Below are positions 25,486 through 34,954 of a stretch of 64,000 nt of DNA, in pieces. The notes under the pieces were generated by a model, which saw only the letters and a list, made by a program, of their open reading frames with translations, was not told the origin of the DNA and made no database searches. A program made the translations under genes and the position numbers. The stretch is taken from NCBI RefSeq assembly GCF_015461845.1, contig NZ_JACOPW010000001.1:682001-746000 (forward strand), in the 5' to 3' direction. Every line of letters starts with the position of its first letter. Positions within the stretch are counted from its first letter, which is position 1. Source of the DNA: Pseudomonas mucoides (lineage in GTDB: Bacteria > Pseudomonadota > Gammaproteobacteria > Pseudomonadales > Pseudomonadaceae).

Positions 25486-26995
25486 CGCCTTGCTCAAATG
25501 GCTGGTACCGGCTGCGCTGCTGGGCGTGGTACTGATCATCCTGAAAACCTGGGTCCCGGGTGGCAGCACACCTTCTCCAGAGCACCCAGTTGATCAGGGC
25601 AATATTCAATTATCCGCCGAGCAAGCCAAGTCGCTCGGCATTGCGGGCGATACCCCACGCGACACGGTCGCCACCCTGGTCGGCCAGGTGAAGGCCATGC
25701 GCAGCGACATGCTCGGTTTGAAGAAACACAATGACTCACTGCAGACGGAAAACAACCGCCTACGCGAGCGGGAAAACAGTGTCGATTCGCGTATCCAGAC
25801 CGCGCTTGGCAGTGTGACCCAGCAGGTCGACGAAGGCCGCCGCCAAGCCAACGAGGCCCGACTCAAAGCGGAACAAGACAGTCGTCAGGCTCGCGGCCTG
25901 CTCACGCAATTGCAGGATCAGTTGTCGGGGCTGACCGGCAAAGGCAAGGATATGCCAATCGGATTGGGGCTCGAGCCTGGCGACGGTGCTCAGTTTGACG
26001 GACAGCATCCTGCCAATGATGCGCTGCAGTGGATTGAACCCTCGGATGCTTCGGGCACCGACACCCGAGGCAAAACCAAGACCTCCTCCCTCGCATTGAG
26101 TCTGCCTACCGCCTTCAACTCACTGGAAGGCTTGAAAGACAATCCTATTGATCGCAGCCAGAAACAGCTACGTGCAGTCACCAAGGGTGAGCGTGACCTG
26201 ACGCGATCCGTTGACCGAACCGAAGGGGCGAAGCCGGTCTACACCATCCCCGAAAACGCGACATTGATGGGCTCAGTCGCCATGACCGCGCTGATCGGCC
26301 GCGTCCCGGTGGACGGCACTGTGAATGATCCCTATCCCTTCAAAGTGCTGGTCGGCCCTGAGAACCTGACCGCCAACGGCATCGACCTGCCAGACGTCGC
26401 GGGTGCCGTAATGAGCGGCACCGCGTCCGGTGACTGGACCCTGTCTTGCGTACGTGGACAGGTCGAGTCAATCACCTTTGTGTTTACCGATGGCACCATC
26501 CGCACGGTACCTCAGCCGAAAGCAGTAGCCAGCCGCACTGCCTCCACCACCCAGAGCTCAAACACCGACAAGATCCGCGGCGGACTCGGTTACCTGTCCG
26601 ATCCGTATGGCATTCCTTGCATCGCTGGCGAGCGCCGCTCGAACGCTCAGCAATACCTCGGCAGCCAGAGCCTGATCACTGCCGCCGGCGCCGGTGTCGC
26701 CGCCCTGCTCGGGGATGAGCGGAACAACAGCAGCGTGATCAGTTCAGGCGGCAGTACCCTCGGGGTCACCAGTAGCAGTGGCAACAGCGCGCTGAATTCA
26801 ATTCTCAGCGGCGGGGTCAGCGACATCCGCGAGTGGGTCAACAAGCTGTATGGCGAAGCCTTTGCTGCCGTGTACGTGCCACCGGCAGCACAAGTCGCGC
26901 TGCACCTCGACCATGAGATCACCATCGACTACGAGCCCAAGGGCCGGAGCGTTCGCCATGAAAAAGACCATGCCTCCCTGCCTGACCTGGATTAG
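25475..26995 (+). CDS. VirB10/TraB-like ICE protein (TIGR03752)
   Basis: A 506-residue envelope-spanning protein starting at ATG 25475. It has one membrane helix (about 8-26), a long coiled coil (about 60-155) and a C-terminal beta-barrel domain ('FKVLVGPENLTANGIDLPDVAGAV', 'GDWTLSCVRGQVESITFVF') like VirB10. A Ser/Gly-rich hydrophobic stretch near 405-450 probably inserts in the outer membrane. It forms the scaffold of the type IV channel with the TraK- and TraV-like neighbours. It overlaps the lipoprotein gene by 38 bases. Confidence 0.87.
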   Translation: MKANALLKWLVPAALLGVVLIILKTWVPGGSTPSPEHPVDQGNIQLSAEQAKSLGIAGDTPRDTVATLVGQVKAMRSDMLGLKKHNDSLQTENNRLRERENSVDSRIQTALGSVTQQVDEGRRQANEARLKAEQDSRQARGLLTQLQDQLSGLTGKGKDMPIGLGLEPGDGAQFDGQHPANDALQWIEPSDASGTDTRGKTKTSSLALSLPTAFNSLEGLKDNPIDRSQKQLRAVTKGERDLTRSVDRTEGAKPVYTIPENATLMGSVAMTALIGRVPVDGTVNDPYPFKVLVGPENLTANGIDLPDVAGAVMSGTASGDWTLSCVRGQVESITFVFTDGTIRTVPQPKAVASRTASTTQSSNTDKIRGGLGYLSDPYGIPCIAGERRSNAQQYLGSQSLITAAGAGVAALLGDERNNSSVISSGGSTLGVTSSSGNSALNSILSGGVSDIREWVNKLYGEAFAAVYVPPAAQVALHLDHEITIDYEPKGRSVRHEKDHASLPDLD

Positions 26996-27374
26996 CGTGT
27001 TCTGCTGGGTCCTGGCGGGGTGCTCCACCGACAAGGAGACGCTTCTGCCCCATGGAGAGCAAACCATGCTGGACATCTGGAACGGCGCCGGTTCGCAAGG
27101 CACTCAGCAGCAACTGCTGGATGCTCGGCAGCAGTTACGCCGCCCGTTGGCTCAAGCAGATTTCTCCTTTTCTCTCCAGGAACCGTACACTCGCACAGCG
27201 GCGAACGAGATCCGCAACCTGTTCCCTCGCTTGCCCAATCCCGATCTGGTGCTATACGTGTATCCGCATCTGAGTGGTACCGAGCAGGCACCGATCCCAG
27301 GTTACTCGACCGTCTTTCCGTTCTACCAACGTGTGCAGTACGCATTACCTGGTGAACGTCAGGAAGACCTGTAG
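26958..27374 (+). CDS. TraV-like conjugation lipoprotein (TIGR03751)
   Basis: A 138-residue lipoprotein starting at ATG 26958 within the end of the TraB-like gene. The lipobox 'VLAGCS' puts the lipid-bearing Cys at about residue 22. The rest is small and polar with 'GSQGTQQQLLDARQQLRRPL'. VirB7/TraV proteins anchor the outer ring. Its last base is shared with the GTG start of traC. Confidence 0.83.
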   Translation: MKKTMPPCLTWISVFCWVLAGCSTDKETLLPHGEQTMLDIWNGAGSQGTQQQLLDARQQLRRPLAQADFSFSLQEPYTRTAANEIRNLFPRLPNPDLVLYVYPHLSGTEQAPIPGYSTVFPFYQRVQYALPGERQEDL

Positions 27375-30127
27375 TGCGTAGCGGCGATTCGGGCAATCGC
27401 ACTCCCACGTGGAAAGGCTGGCGCAATCCATTGCGCCCTCGCGCGACCTTGGCCGATGAGGCCGCACTCTATGCGCACAACCCCAGCTTCACCGATTACC
27501 TGCCTTGGGTCGAATACCTCGACACTGAGCAGTGTTTTCTACTGGATGACAATCGCTCGGTGGGTGCGGTGTTCGAGTTGCTGCCCATCGGCACCGAAGG
27601 GCGCGAACCCGATTGGCTGATGGCGGTCCGCGACGCCCTCGAAGACGCCCTGCAAGATAGCTTTGACGAGCTGGATCAAGCGCCTTGGCTGGCGCAGTTT
27701 TTCTGTCAAGACGACAACGACTTCACACCCTACCTGACCCAGCTCACCGATTATATTCAGAACAGCGCGCGAGGTACGGTCTTCACCGAGGCGTATTTGC
27801 AGCTCAGCCGCCGTCATCTGAAGGCCATCGCCAAGCCCGGTGGTCTGTTTGAGGATCAGGTGGTGACGCGCCTGCCCTGGCGCGGCAATAACCGACGGGT
27901 GCGTCTGGTGGTCTATCGCTGGCTTGAATCTGACGCTGAGGAGACGGGACTCACCCCGGTGCAATCCCTGCAACAGGCTTGCGAACGTATCCGTGCTTCG
28001 TTGCAGGCGTGCGGGGTGCACTCAACGCGAGTCGATGGCCGAGGTCTGTATGCCTGGTTATTGCCCTGGTTCAATCCGGCCCCCAGGCTCACTGATGAAG
28101 CGCCCGAAAATTTCTACCGCCGCGTGGCCTATCCGGAGTCGGGTGACGGTGAGTCGCTGGATCTGCCCTTCGATCATGACTTTGCCGAGCGGCTGTTCTT
28201 CAACGAACCGCGTTCGGATGTGCAGCACGGACTCTGGTTTTTCGACGATCAACCCCACCGGGTGATAGTGGTGGACAAACTGCGGCGGGCACCATCGATT
28301 GGTCAACTCACCGGCGAAACCCGCAAGGGTGACGCGGTGAATGCGCTGTTCGACCAGTTACCCGAAGGTACGGTGACGAGTCTGACCTTAATGGTCAAAC
28401 CACAGGATGTACTCGAGGATCAGTTGAACCGCCTAGCTCGCAAAGCCATCGGTGAAAACCTGGCCTCGACCCAGACTCGTCAGGATGTCGAAGAGGCTCG
28501 CGCGATCATCGGCCGCCAGCACAAGCTGTACCGAGGAACCCTGGCGTTCTACGTACGCGGTCACGATGAACAGCAATTGCACCAGCGCTCGGTCAGCCTG
28601 GCCAACGCGCTGTTGGGCGCGGGGCTGCAACCGGTAAGTGAAGGCGATGAGGTCGCCGCCTGCAACAGCTACCTGCGTTGGTTACCGATGGCTTACAACC
28701 CGGCCCGCGACACGCGTAACTGGTACACCCGCCTGATGTTCGCCCAGCACCTAGCGAACCTGGTTCCGGTCTGGGGCCGCAGCACCGGCACCGGCCACCC
28801 GGGCATCACCCTGTTCAACCGCGGCGGCTCGCCATTGAGCTTCGACCCATTGTCACGCCTGGATCGGGCCATGAACGGTCATCTGCTGTTGTTCGGCCCC
28901 ACCGGTGCCGGGAAGTCGGCGACCTTGGTCACCCTACTGATGCAGGTCATGGCCGTGTACCGCCCTCGCCTGTTTATCGTAGAGGCCGGCAACTCATTCG
29001 GCTTGCAGGGAGACTACTTCGCGACACAGGGCCTGTCGGTCAACAAGGTCCAATTGAAACCTGGCGCCTCGGTCTGTCTCGCCCCGTTCGCCGATGCTTG
29101 GCGCCTGGTCGAGCAGCCGGATCAGGTGGCGAGTCTGTCGATCGATGAGCTGGACGATGAGGTGGTAACCAGTCACGAAGACCAGCGCGATGTTCTCGGC
29201 GAACTGGAAATCACTGCCCGCCTGATGATCACCGGCGGCGAGGCCAAAGAAGAGGCGCGCATGAGTCGAGCCGATCGCAGCTTGATCCGCGAGTGCATTC
29301 TCGATGCGGCGCAGACCTGCGTCGCGGCGGGTCGCCAGGTACTGACCCGCGACGTACGCGACGCCTTGCTGGGCATCGCCGCCGACCCGCACTTGCCGGA
29401 GAAACGTCGCGAGCGTGCCCAGGAAATGGGCGAGTCCATCGACCTATTTTGCCAGGGTTTCGAGGGTGAACTGTTCGATCGCGAAGGCACGCCTTGGCCC
29501 GAGAGCGATGTGACCATTGTCGACCTTGCCACTTACGCGCGCGAAGGCTACGAGGCACAGATGTCCATCAGCTACATCAGCTTGATGAACACCGTGAACA
29601 ACCTCGCCGAGCGCGACCAGTACCTGGGCCGACCGATCATCATGGTCACCGACGAGGGTCATATCATCACCAAGAACCCGTTGCTGGCGCCGTTCGTGGT
29701 CAAGGGGACGAAGATGTGGCGCAAGCTCGGCGCTTGGTTCTGGCTGGCGACGCAGAACCTTGCTGATTTTCCCACGGCTGCGCAGACCATGCTCAACATG
29801 ATCGAATGGTGGATTTGTTTGAATATGCCGCCCGCGGAAATCGAAGAAATCGCACGGTTCAAGAAGCTTTCACCTGCGCAGAAAGCCCTGTTGCTCTCCG
29901 CCAGCAAAGAGCCGGGGAAATACACCGAGGGAGTGGTGCTGTCGAAAAAGCTCGAGACGCTGTTTCGAGCCGTGCCACCCAGTCTTTACCTCGCTTTGGC
30001 CATGACAGAGCCCGAGGAAAAAGCCGAACGCTGGACACTGATGCAGGAGAATGGCTGTTCGGAGTTGGAAGCGGCTTACCGGGTAGCTGAACGGATCGAT
30101 AGCGCACGAGGAATAGAGCCCATATAA
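27374..30127 (+). CDS. traC: VirB4/TraC-type conjugation ATPase, PFL_4706 family
   Basis: A 917-residue ATPase that powers assembly of the mating apparatus. Walker A 'FGPTGAGKSATLV' lies near residue 507 and Walker B 'IIMVTDEGHII' near 755. It is family TIGR03744. GTG at 27374 is used as start, overlapping the lipoprotein stop by one base. It ends the conserved block; the genes normally between it and the TraU-like gene are replaced by an accessory insert. Confidence 0.93.
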   Translation: MRSGDSGNRTPTWKGWRNPLRPRATLADEAALYAHNPSFTDYLPWVEYLDTEQCFLLDDNRSVGAVFELLPIGTEGREPDWLMAVRDALEDALQDSFDELDQAPWLAQFFCQDDNDFTPYLTQLTDYIQNSARGTVFTEAYLQLSRRHLKAIAKPGGLFEDQVVTRLPWRGNNRRVRLVVYRWLESDAEETGLTPVQSLQQACERIRASLQACGVHSTRVDGRGLYAWLLPWFNPAPRLTDEAPENFYRRVAYPESGDGESLDLPFDHDFAERLFFNEPRSDVQHGLWFFDDQPHRVIVVDKLRRAPSIGQLTGETRKGDAVNALFDQLPEGTVTSLTLMVKPQDVLEDQLNRLARKAIGENLASTQTRQDVEEARAIIGRQHKLYRGTLAFYVRGHDEQQLHQRSVSLANALLGAGLQPVSEGDEVAACNSYLRWLPMAYNPARDTRNWYTRLMFAQHLANLVPVWGRSTGTGHPGITLFNRGGSPLSFDPLSRLDRAMNGHLLLFGPTGAGKSATLVTLLMQVMAVYRPRLFIVEAGNSFGLQGDYFATQGLSVNKVQLKPGASVCLAPFADAWRLVEQPDQVASLSIDELDDEVVTSHEDQRDVLGELEITARLMITGGEAKEEARMSRADRSLIRECILDAAQTCVAAGRQVLTRDVRDALLGIAADPHLPEKRRERAQEMGESIDLFCQGFEGELFDREGTPWPESDVTIVDLATYAREGYEAQMSISYISLMNTVNNLAERDQYLGRPIIMVTDEGHIITKNPLLAPFVVKGTKMWRKLGAWFWLATQNLADFPTAAQTMLNMIEWWICLNMPPAEIEEIARFKKLSPAQKALLLSASKEPGKYTEGVVLSKKLETLFRAVPPSLYLALAMTEPEEKAERWTLMQENGCSELEAAYRVAERIDSARGIEPI

Positions 30128-30164
30128 GGGAGGTGTGGCGCTCCCAGCTTGGCCAATCCGGCAG

Positions 30165-30899
30165 CTAGCCGTTGGACACCTTTTCAACGTAGGCATCCAT
30201 GAACCAGTCAGGGACCTCATCAACCTTGAACTCAAGGTCCGTCCCATCCGTAACTTCGGCCAGCAGCACCAGATCGGCACCGGAGTTATCGAAGATGTAG
30301 GCCCGGTCCGAAGCAGCAATAGCCACAGGCAGCAGGCTCAGGCAACGGCCGTAGCGCTGTACAATTTTTTCTGTGGGAACTGGGTGCCCACCTGCCGCGA
30401 CACGGTTCCTGACCCTGTTGATATTGATGTCAGGGTCTTCAGTTGCCACAAAGTACAGGTAGGTTCGGTATCCAGACTCTCTTGCCTTGAGCATAAAAGC
30501 GATTTTGTCGTCGCTAGACATCACCGTTTCGAAGGTGAAAGACAGCTGGTCTTCGAGGAGCTTGTTCCGGATGAAGTCAGAGAGCACGGAGGCAAAATAG
30601 GAGTTCATCGCGACCGTCTGGAAATTCAGGCCGTTGCTGCTAAAGCCTATGTTGGTCGCCTCCTCATCGAGCCGGGCAGACCTGACCAGCCGATGCTCCC
30701 TAATGAAACCGAGGACCTCATCACCCTCAACTTCCAGTTGAAAATCACTGAACTCCAGACGACCGCTGTCTTTGGCAGCCTTCTCGATTTCATCCGGGTT
30801 AATGTAGATACCGATCAGGTGGGAAGGGATGGCACTCTTCATCGTGCTCTTGCCGGAGCCGTTGGGTCCAGCAAAGACCCTCAACCGAGGGACAGTCAT
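30165..30899 (-). CDS. Zeta-toxin-like kinase
   Basis: A 244-residue P-loop protein with Walker A 'FAGPNGSGKST' at about residues 9-19 and 'INPDEIEKAAKD' just after, the pattern of zeta-type toxins that phosphorylate cell-wall sugar precursors. The start ATG at 30899 overlaps the stop of the upstream small gene by four bases, so the pair is co-translated like a toxin-antitoxin module. An uncharacterised AAA-type kinase with another substrate is the alternative. It is encoded against the mating operon. Confidence 0.75.
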   Translation of the reverse strand: MTVPRLRVFAGPNGSGKSTMKSAIPSHLIGIYINPDEIEKAAKDSGRLEFSDFQLEVEGDEVLGFIREHRLVRSARLDEEATNIGFSSNGLNFQTVAMNSYFASVLSDFIRNKLLEDQLSFTFETVMSSDDKIAFMLKARESGYRTYLYFVATEDPDININRVRNRVAAGGHPVPTEKIVQRYGRCLSLLPVAIAASDRAYIFDNSGADLVLLAEVTDGTDLEFKVDEVPDWFMDAYVEKVSNG

Positions 30900-31144
30900 G
30901 AGCAACGGCGCACCTTAATGACGCCACCCAGAGTCACTTTGTGCTTGGGCTTGGCCACCCGAATGACTTTGTGCTTACCGTCAGCAGTCGTTTCAACAAG
31001 CATGCCGTTCATGACTTCCATCACACTGCGGCCGGCAGCCAGGGCGTTGATATAGGCGGTATTGATGGCGCCTTCAGCCATGACCGGGATCTTATCCTCC
31101 AGTCGGCTCACCAGATCGTCACTCAACACTCGTTTGGCTTTCAT
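30896..31144 (-). CDS. Probable antitoxin partner of the zeta-like toxin
   Basis: An 82-residue basic protein starting at ATG 31144, preceded by GGAG at 6 bases; the frame extends to a GTG at 31156 that overlaps the ribosome site. It has helical content and a basic tail ('VIRVAKPKHKVTLGGVIKVRR'). Its place upstream of, and overlapping, a zeta-like kinase is the only evidence for an antitoxin role. It does not look like classical epsilon. Confidence 0.65.
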   Translation of the reverse strand: MKAKRVLSDDLVSRLEDKIPVMAEGAINTAYINALAAGRSVMEVMNGMLVETTADGKHKVIRVAKPKHKVTLGGVIKVRRCS

Positions 31145-31509
31145 ATCGCGCTCCACGTTCTCAGAGCGTGCAGAATCTGCACTTAATCAGAATCTTAGCT
31201 ACGTAAACCTGTTTGTAACAGGGCGAAAGCTACTTCTGTCAGCCTTCATTCTAGAGGAATGGCGTCTGGAACCATACCTTTCAAGAGATTTTCACGTTCG
31301 ATGCATGACCGGTGGCATTTGAAGCAAGTGCCGCCCTTGGTGCAGCGCCCAAATAAGGGAAGCACAATCCCCCACCGAGTTGTTCAGCCGGTGGAAAAAA
31401 CGCGCCAGCGAAGCGGCAATCGTTCTTAAACTGCATGGTCTGTGTCGATGCAGCCAGGTTGAGTGCAAACGGGCGATCAAGACGATGCAATCGCCCATAA
31501 GCAACAGGG
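31145..31509. other. Intergenic stretch in the accessory insert
   Basis: About 365 bases upstream of the toxin-antitoxin pair. It should hold the minus-strand promoter for that pair. Short frames exist but none is convincing. I see no insertion sequence end or strong repeat. Confidence 0.35.
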
Positions 31510-31767
31510 TTACTGTGACACGCTCCGAAGCCGTTGCTGAATTCTCAACAGAAAACCGGCTTCGAAGGCATCTTGGCAGTCACCGACAGGAAAGGTCTTG
31601 CGCGTTTGCGCCAGTTCCCACCACAAAGGAATATCGGTCGTTGCCTCAAGCCAAGCCTGGGCACATTGCACACCACGCTCGATCATCGGCGAAAATTCGC
31701 TGCCCCAAGGTGTCAGAAGACTTGGGCAACCATCCGCCGCAGGAATTGAAATGTAGTTTTGGTCCAT
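31510..31767 (-). CDS. Small protein of unknown function
   Basis: An 85-residue protein starting at ATG 31767 (AGGG upstream); the open frame is longer, but the extra part looks non-coding. It has 'WLEATTDIPLWWELAQTRKTFPVGDCQDAFEAGFLLRIQQRL', a well-formed helical domain that makes real coding likely. I have a weak impression of similarity to QslA-type quorum-sensing antiactivators, which I cannot confirm. It is transcribed away from the XRE regulator at 31937. Confidence 0.5.
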   Translation of the reverse strand: MDQNYISIPAADGCPSLLTPWGSEFSPMIERGVQCAQAWLEATTDIPLWWELAQTRKTFPVGDCQDAFEAGFLLRIQQRLRSVSQ

Positions 31768-31936
31768 ACACACCCTAAATTTCTGATTTATTGTTAGATG
31801 CTGGGCGCAGCTTCGAAAAGCGTAACGACACCAAATGAACGCTCGATACCAGGCATGAACACCAAATGGCCTAGTTGAATGCCAATGTAGACTATATCCC
31901 GTGGATTGAGAGTCCCTCAAGGCGCAATTTGCGCGC

Positions 31937-32191
31937 ATGACTCAAGACTACGAACAACTTCGTCTGCAACTGGCGGAGAACATCCGCTGGATGCGGCGCG
32001 TAAAGAACCTTACCCAGGAGCAGCTGGCGCTCATGGCCGAGGTGGATCGCACCTACGTCAGCCAAATCGAACGATGCGCGGGCAACCCCTCGCTGTTGGT
32101 CCTGTGCAAACTCGCCAATATTTTCGAAATCACCACAGATCAACTACTTGTAGACGCCGATACCCTGCGCAGCTCCCTTCACGTCAAATAA
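31937..32191 (+). CDS. XRE-family transcriptional regulator
   Basis: An 84-residue protein consisting almost wholly of a Cro/CI-type helix-turn-helix (about residues 12-66, 'RRVKNLTQEQLALMAEVDRTYVSQIERCAGNPSLLVLCKLANIF'). It is a single-domain repressor of the kind that controls neighbouring promoters. The divergent small gene at 31510-31767 is the likely target, along with the accessory insert. Not part of the conserved mating genes. Confidence 0.85.
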   Translation: MTQDYEQLRLQLAENIRWMRRVKNLTQEQLALMAEVDRTYVSQIERCAGNPSLLVLCKLANIFEITTDQLLVDADTLRSSLHVK

Positions 32192-32296
32192 TAGACCCAC
32201 GCCTCACAAATCCGATAGATCCGCCTTCATAATTCCCACTGACAGTCTTCAGTCCCTAACCGAACCTGCCCAGGCCATACACCGAGAGCCTGGATA

Positions 32297-33253
32297 ATGC
32301 CTGTTGCCTGCTCGTCACTTCCGCCCACAAAACTAAGGCCCTTGGCGCTAAGCATTCTGCTGGCGTGCGGCCCAAGCATGGCGCTGGACACCGTCAGCAT
32401 CACCTCCTCCGTGCTTTCGCCAAACTGTCTCGAATACAGGGTCGTCGGCATTTGTTTCTGGCTACTCTGCACGCCCTTCGGCTGCACAGTCAAAACCTCG
32501 ACCAAGGTTCGTCATTTCATTCCTGAACTGGTCGTCTCGAGCTACGCCACCACCGGCAATAACCCCTGGACCGAGATGACCACCCTCTCCGCTCCCATCA
32601 GCGGTGCAGAAGGTGGCGGCAACCTGATCACGCCGAACGCCCGCCGCGACAACCTGCCTCGATTCAAGAACGTTGATGGCATCGGCCACCCCGGTGGCTG
32701 GGTCGCAACGCAATTGGCTTCGCAATCCGGCTATGCCTGCGCCAGCGGTGCAACTGCATTAATGCCTTACTACCTGAGTACCCTGGACTCACTGGCCTGG
32801 CGCCATGGCATCCCAGAAAGTTTCTACCCCGAATCGCTCATGCCGGGGATCCGTGAAATTGGTCGTCAGGTCTCGGGAAACATGTGGGGCAACGTTTATC
32901 CCCGGCAGGGCTTTCTGGTACAGCCCGACGATTTCAAGGCGGCCGCAGTCATGGCGCAACGCGCCGGCGATGTGATTACCCACAACTGGCAGCCGCATGT
33001 GTACTTACCACTCACGCCCGCCAAACGCGACGGCTACTGGCCGCCTGGCCCGATCGTTGAAAACGACGCTTCGACCCACAAATGGCAATTGCTCTACCCC
33101 CAGGTGCAGCCCACGTGCGCCATCTTCCCCAGCGATCCGGTACAGAGCGCGGATGGCGGCTACGCCTGGTCGCTGTGGCGTCCCTATAGCTGCTGCAAAC
33201 GTGAGGGACAGACCTTCCTGTTCAGCATCGACTTCGAAGGAGGTGCTTCATGA
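32297..33253 (+). CDS. TraU-like ICE protein, PFL_4710 family
   Basis: A 318-residue exported protein (signal peptide about 1-30, 'ACGPSMALD'). It belongs to TIGR03756 and resembles TraU: Cys-rich ('CLEYRVVGICFWLLCTPFGC'), with 'NPWTEM' and a C-terminal 'RPYSCCKREGQTF'. TraU proteins act in DNA transfer and mating-pair stabilisation. Its ATG follows the accessory insert; the small TIGR03757 gene that normally precedes it is not visible here. It overlaps the next gene by four bases. Confidence 0.85.
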   Translation: MPVACSSLPPTKLRPLALSILLACGPSMALDTVSITSSVLSPNCLEYRVVGICFWLLCTPFGCTVKTSTKVRHFIPELVVSSYATTGNNPWTEMTTLSAPISGAEGGGNLITPNARRDNLPRFKNVDGIGHPGGWVATQLASQSGYACASGATALMPYYLSTLDSLAWRHGIPESFYPESLMPGIREIGRQVSGNMWGNVYPRQGFLVQPDDFKAAAVMAQRAGDVITHNWQPHVYLPLTPAKRDGYWPPGPIVENDASTHKWQLLYPQVQPTCAIFPSDPVQSADGGYAWSLWRPYSCCKREGQTFLFSIDFEGGAS

Positions 33254-34632
33254 GTCGGCTTCTCGCGCGGCCCTGGTTGGGCACGATGAGTCTGTTGCTC
33301 TGTGGACTGCTCGCCATTGCCACACATGCCTACGCCGCCGAGGGCGATTACCGTCTGGGTACTCAAGGTGAAGTACTCGACGACCGAGTGATGTACACCA
33401 TTGGTGGCGGCTCGGCAGTCGGCTCACCGAGCTCGCTCTACCGACCCAGTGGTCTCGGTGTCGGCGGGTCATGGCGGGCGAACATGATGTGCGGAAACAT
33501 GAGCCTCACCAACACCCTGCAAAACCAGCTGAACGGCGTCACCGAAGGTTTCCAGCAGATCATGGGCAGCATCGTGCAGAACGCGACCCAAGCCGTGATG
33601 TCGCTGCCGGCGTTGATCATCCAACGCGCCAACCCCGGCCTCTATGAGTTGTTGAGCAACGGGGTGATGCAGGGGCGTATCGACTTCGACCGCTCGAAGC
33701 TGACCTGCCAGGCCATGGCCGAGAAGATGGCGGACAAGGTCGGTCAAGCCGGCTGGGGCGCGCTGGCCAAGAACCAGGAGATGCAGGGCAATCTGGAGCA
33801 AACCGGCGGTGATGCGGTGGCCGCGGTGAAAAACACCGAGGCCCATAACGGCAACAAGGGGGTGTCCTGGGTCGGCGGCTCGAAGGCTGGCGGTGATGGG
33901 CAGACGCCCATTCGGGTGACCGCCGACGTAGTGCGCGCGGGCTACAACCTGCTGCATAACCGGTCGATGGATGACAATGCCTCGATTAGTAATAGCGATT
34001 GCCTGGGTGGGGCCATTTGCCAGACCTGGGCTTCGCCCCAGGAGGAATCCGAATGGGCCGTTCGCGTGCTGGGCGAAACTGAAGTCACGACCTGCGATAC
34101 CTGCGAAACCCTGCGTGCGACCGCTGGCAGCGGACTGACGCCGCTGATCCAGGAGGCCTACAGCGAACGCCTCAAGGCCCTGCAAGGGCTGCTGTCTGGC
34201 TCACTGCCGCCTACCCCTGACAATCTGGCTAAAGCCTCCAGCCCAATGCTGCCGGTAACCCGTGGCGTGGTCGAAGCCCTGCGCGACGATCCCGACCAGG
34301 ATCTGTTGGCACGGCGCCTGGCCAGTGAGACGGCCTTGTCCAGTGTGCTCGACAAAGCGTTGCTGCTACTGCGCACCCTGTTGGCGGGCAGTCACGAACC
34401 GAACATCGCCTCCGCCGAGCCGGCCCAAACCGCCTTGACGAAAAACATCGACGCTCTGGAGCGCGAAATCCGCCTGCTGCAGACCGAACTGCAGGTCCGG
34501 CAGATGCTGGCCACCAATACCGCCAGCCTAGTGCTCGATCGGCATGCCGGCGGTGCTGATGCTTCGCGCACCGTCGAGCAAGGCGACCCTGAGCCGGGCC
34601 GACTCAATGACGCTGACGCCAGGCGCAAGTGA
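33250..34632 (+). CDS. ICE protein, PFL_4711 family (TIGR03755)
   Basis: A 460-residue exported protein (signal peptide about 1-29). The central part ('CGNMSLTNTLQNQLNGVTEGFQQIMGSIVQNATQAVMSLPALIIQRANPGLYEL') is the TIGR03755 core and recalls TraH, which works with TraU-type proteins. Cys pairs occur near 'CDTCET'. The C-terminal third is a coiled helix ('EREIRLLQTELQVRQML'). It stands between the TraU-like gene and the small membrane gene. Confidence 0.85.
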   Translation: MSRLLARPWLGTMSLLLCGLLAIATHAYAAEGDYRLGTQGEVLDDRVMYTIGGGSAVGSPSSLYRPSGLGVGGSWRANMMCGNMSLTNTLQNQLNGVTEGFQQIMGSIVQNATQAVMSLPALIIQRANPGLYELLSNGVMQGRIDFDRSKLTCQAMAEKMADKVGQAGWGALAKNQEMQGNLEQTGGDAVAAVKNTEAHNGNKGVSWVGGSKAGGDGQTPIRVTADVVRAGYNLLHNRSMDDNASISNSDCLGGAICQTWASPQEESEWAVRVLGETEVTTCDTCETLRATAGSGLTPLIQEAYSERLKALQGLLSGSLPPTPDNLAKASSPMLPVTRGVVEALRDDPDQDLLARRLASETALSSVLDKALLLLRTLLAGSHEPNIASAEPAQTALTKNIDALEREIRLLQTELQVRQMLATNTASLVLDRHAGGADASRTVEQGDPEPGRLNDADARRK

Positions 34633-34635
34633 GCC

Positions 34636-34944
34636 ATGAAACGCTCACCGCTATTCACTTTGCTTTCGAGTCTGGGGATTGCCGCAGTGATGATCCTGAC
34701 CGCCGCACTGGTCGCATGGATCGGCCACGCTGCGCTGGGCAGCTTCGAGGTCTGGCAGCAGGCATTCGAATCCGTAAGGCCCTATCTGCAGTGGTGGCGT
34801 GCCCTGCTCTACGGCGCCCTCTTCGCGCTGTGGGTGGATCTGCTTCGGCGCTACCGACATCGACCACAGGATCGACTGCGCGTGAAACGCATCGGGGCAT
34901 TAGGGCTCGTGCTCTTTACCTTCGTCGAACTCACCCGACTGTGA
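34636..34944 (+). CDS. Small membrane protein of the mating operon
   Basis: A 102-residue protein with three hydrophobic segments (about 8-32, 52-65 and 84-98). It occupies the place of a small membrane gene regularly found before the TraG-like gene in PFGI-1-class elements. Starts 3 bases after the previous stop. Function unknown. Confidence 0.75.
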   Translation: MKRSPLFTLLSSLGIAAVMILTAALVAWIGHAALGSFEVWQQAFESVRPYLQWWRALLYGALFALWVDLLRRYRHRPQDRLRVKRIGALGLVLFTFVELTRL

Positions 34945-34954
34945 GGTCACCACC

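Noticed and set aside
31380..31778. 132-codon plus-strand frame in the accessory insert
   Set aside because: The opposite strand encodes a better-formed 85-residue protein in the same place; the plus frame has no ribosome site and is Arg/Ser/His-rich.
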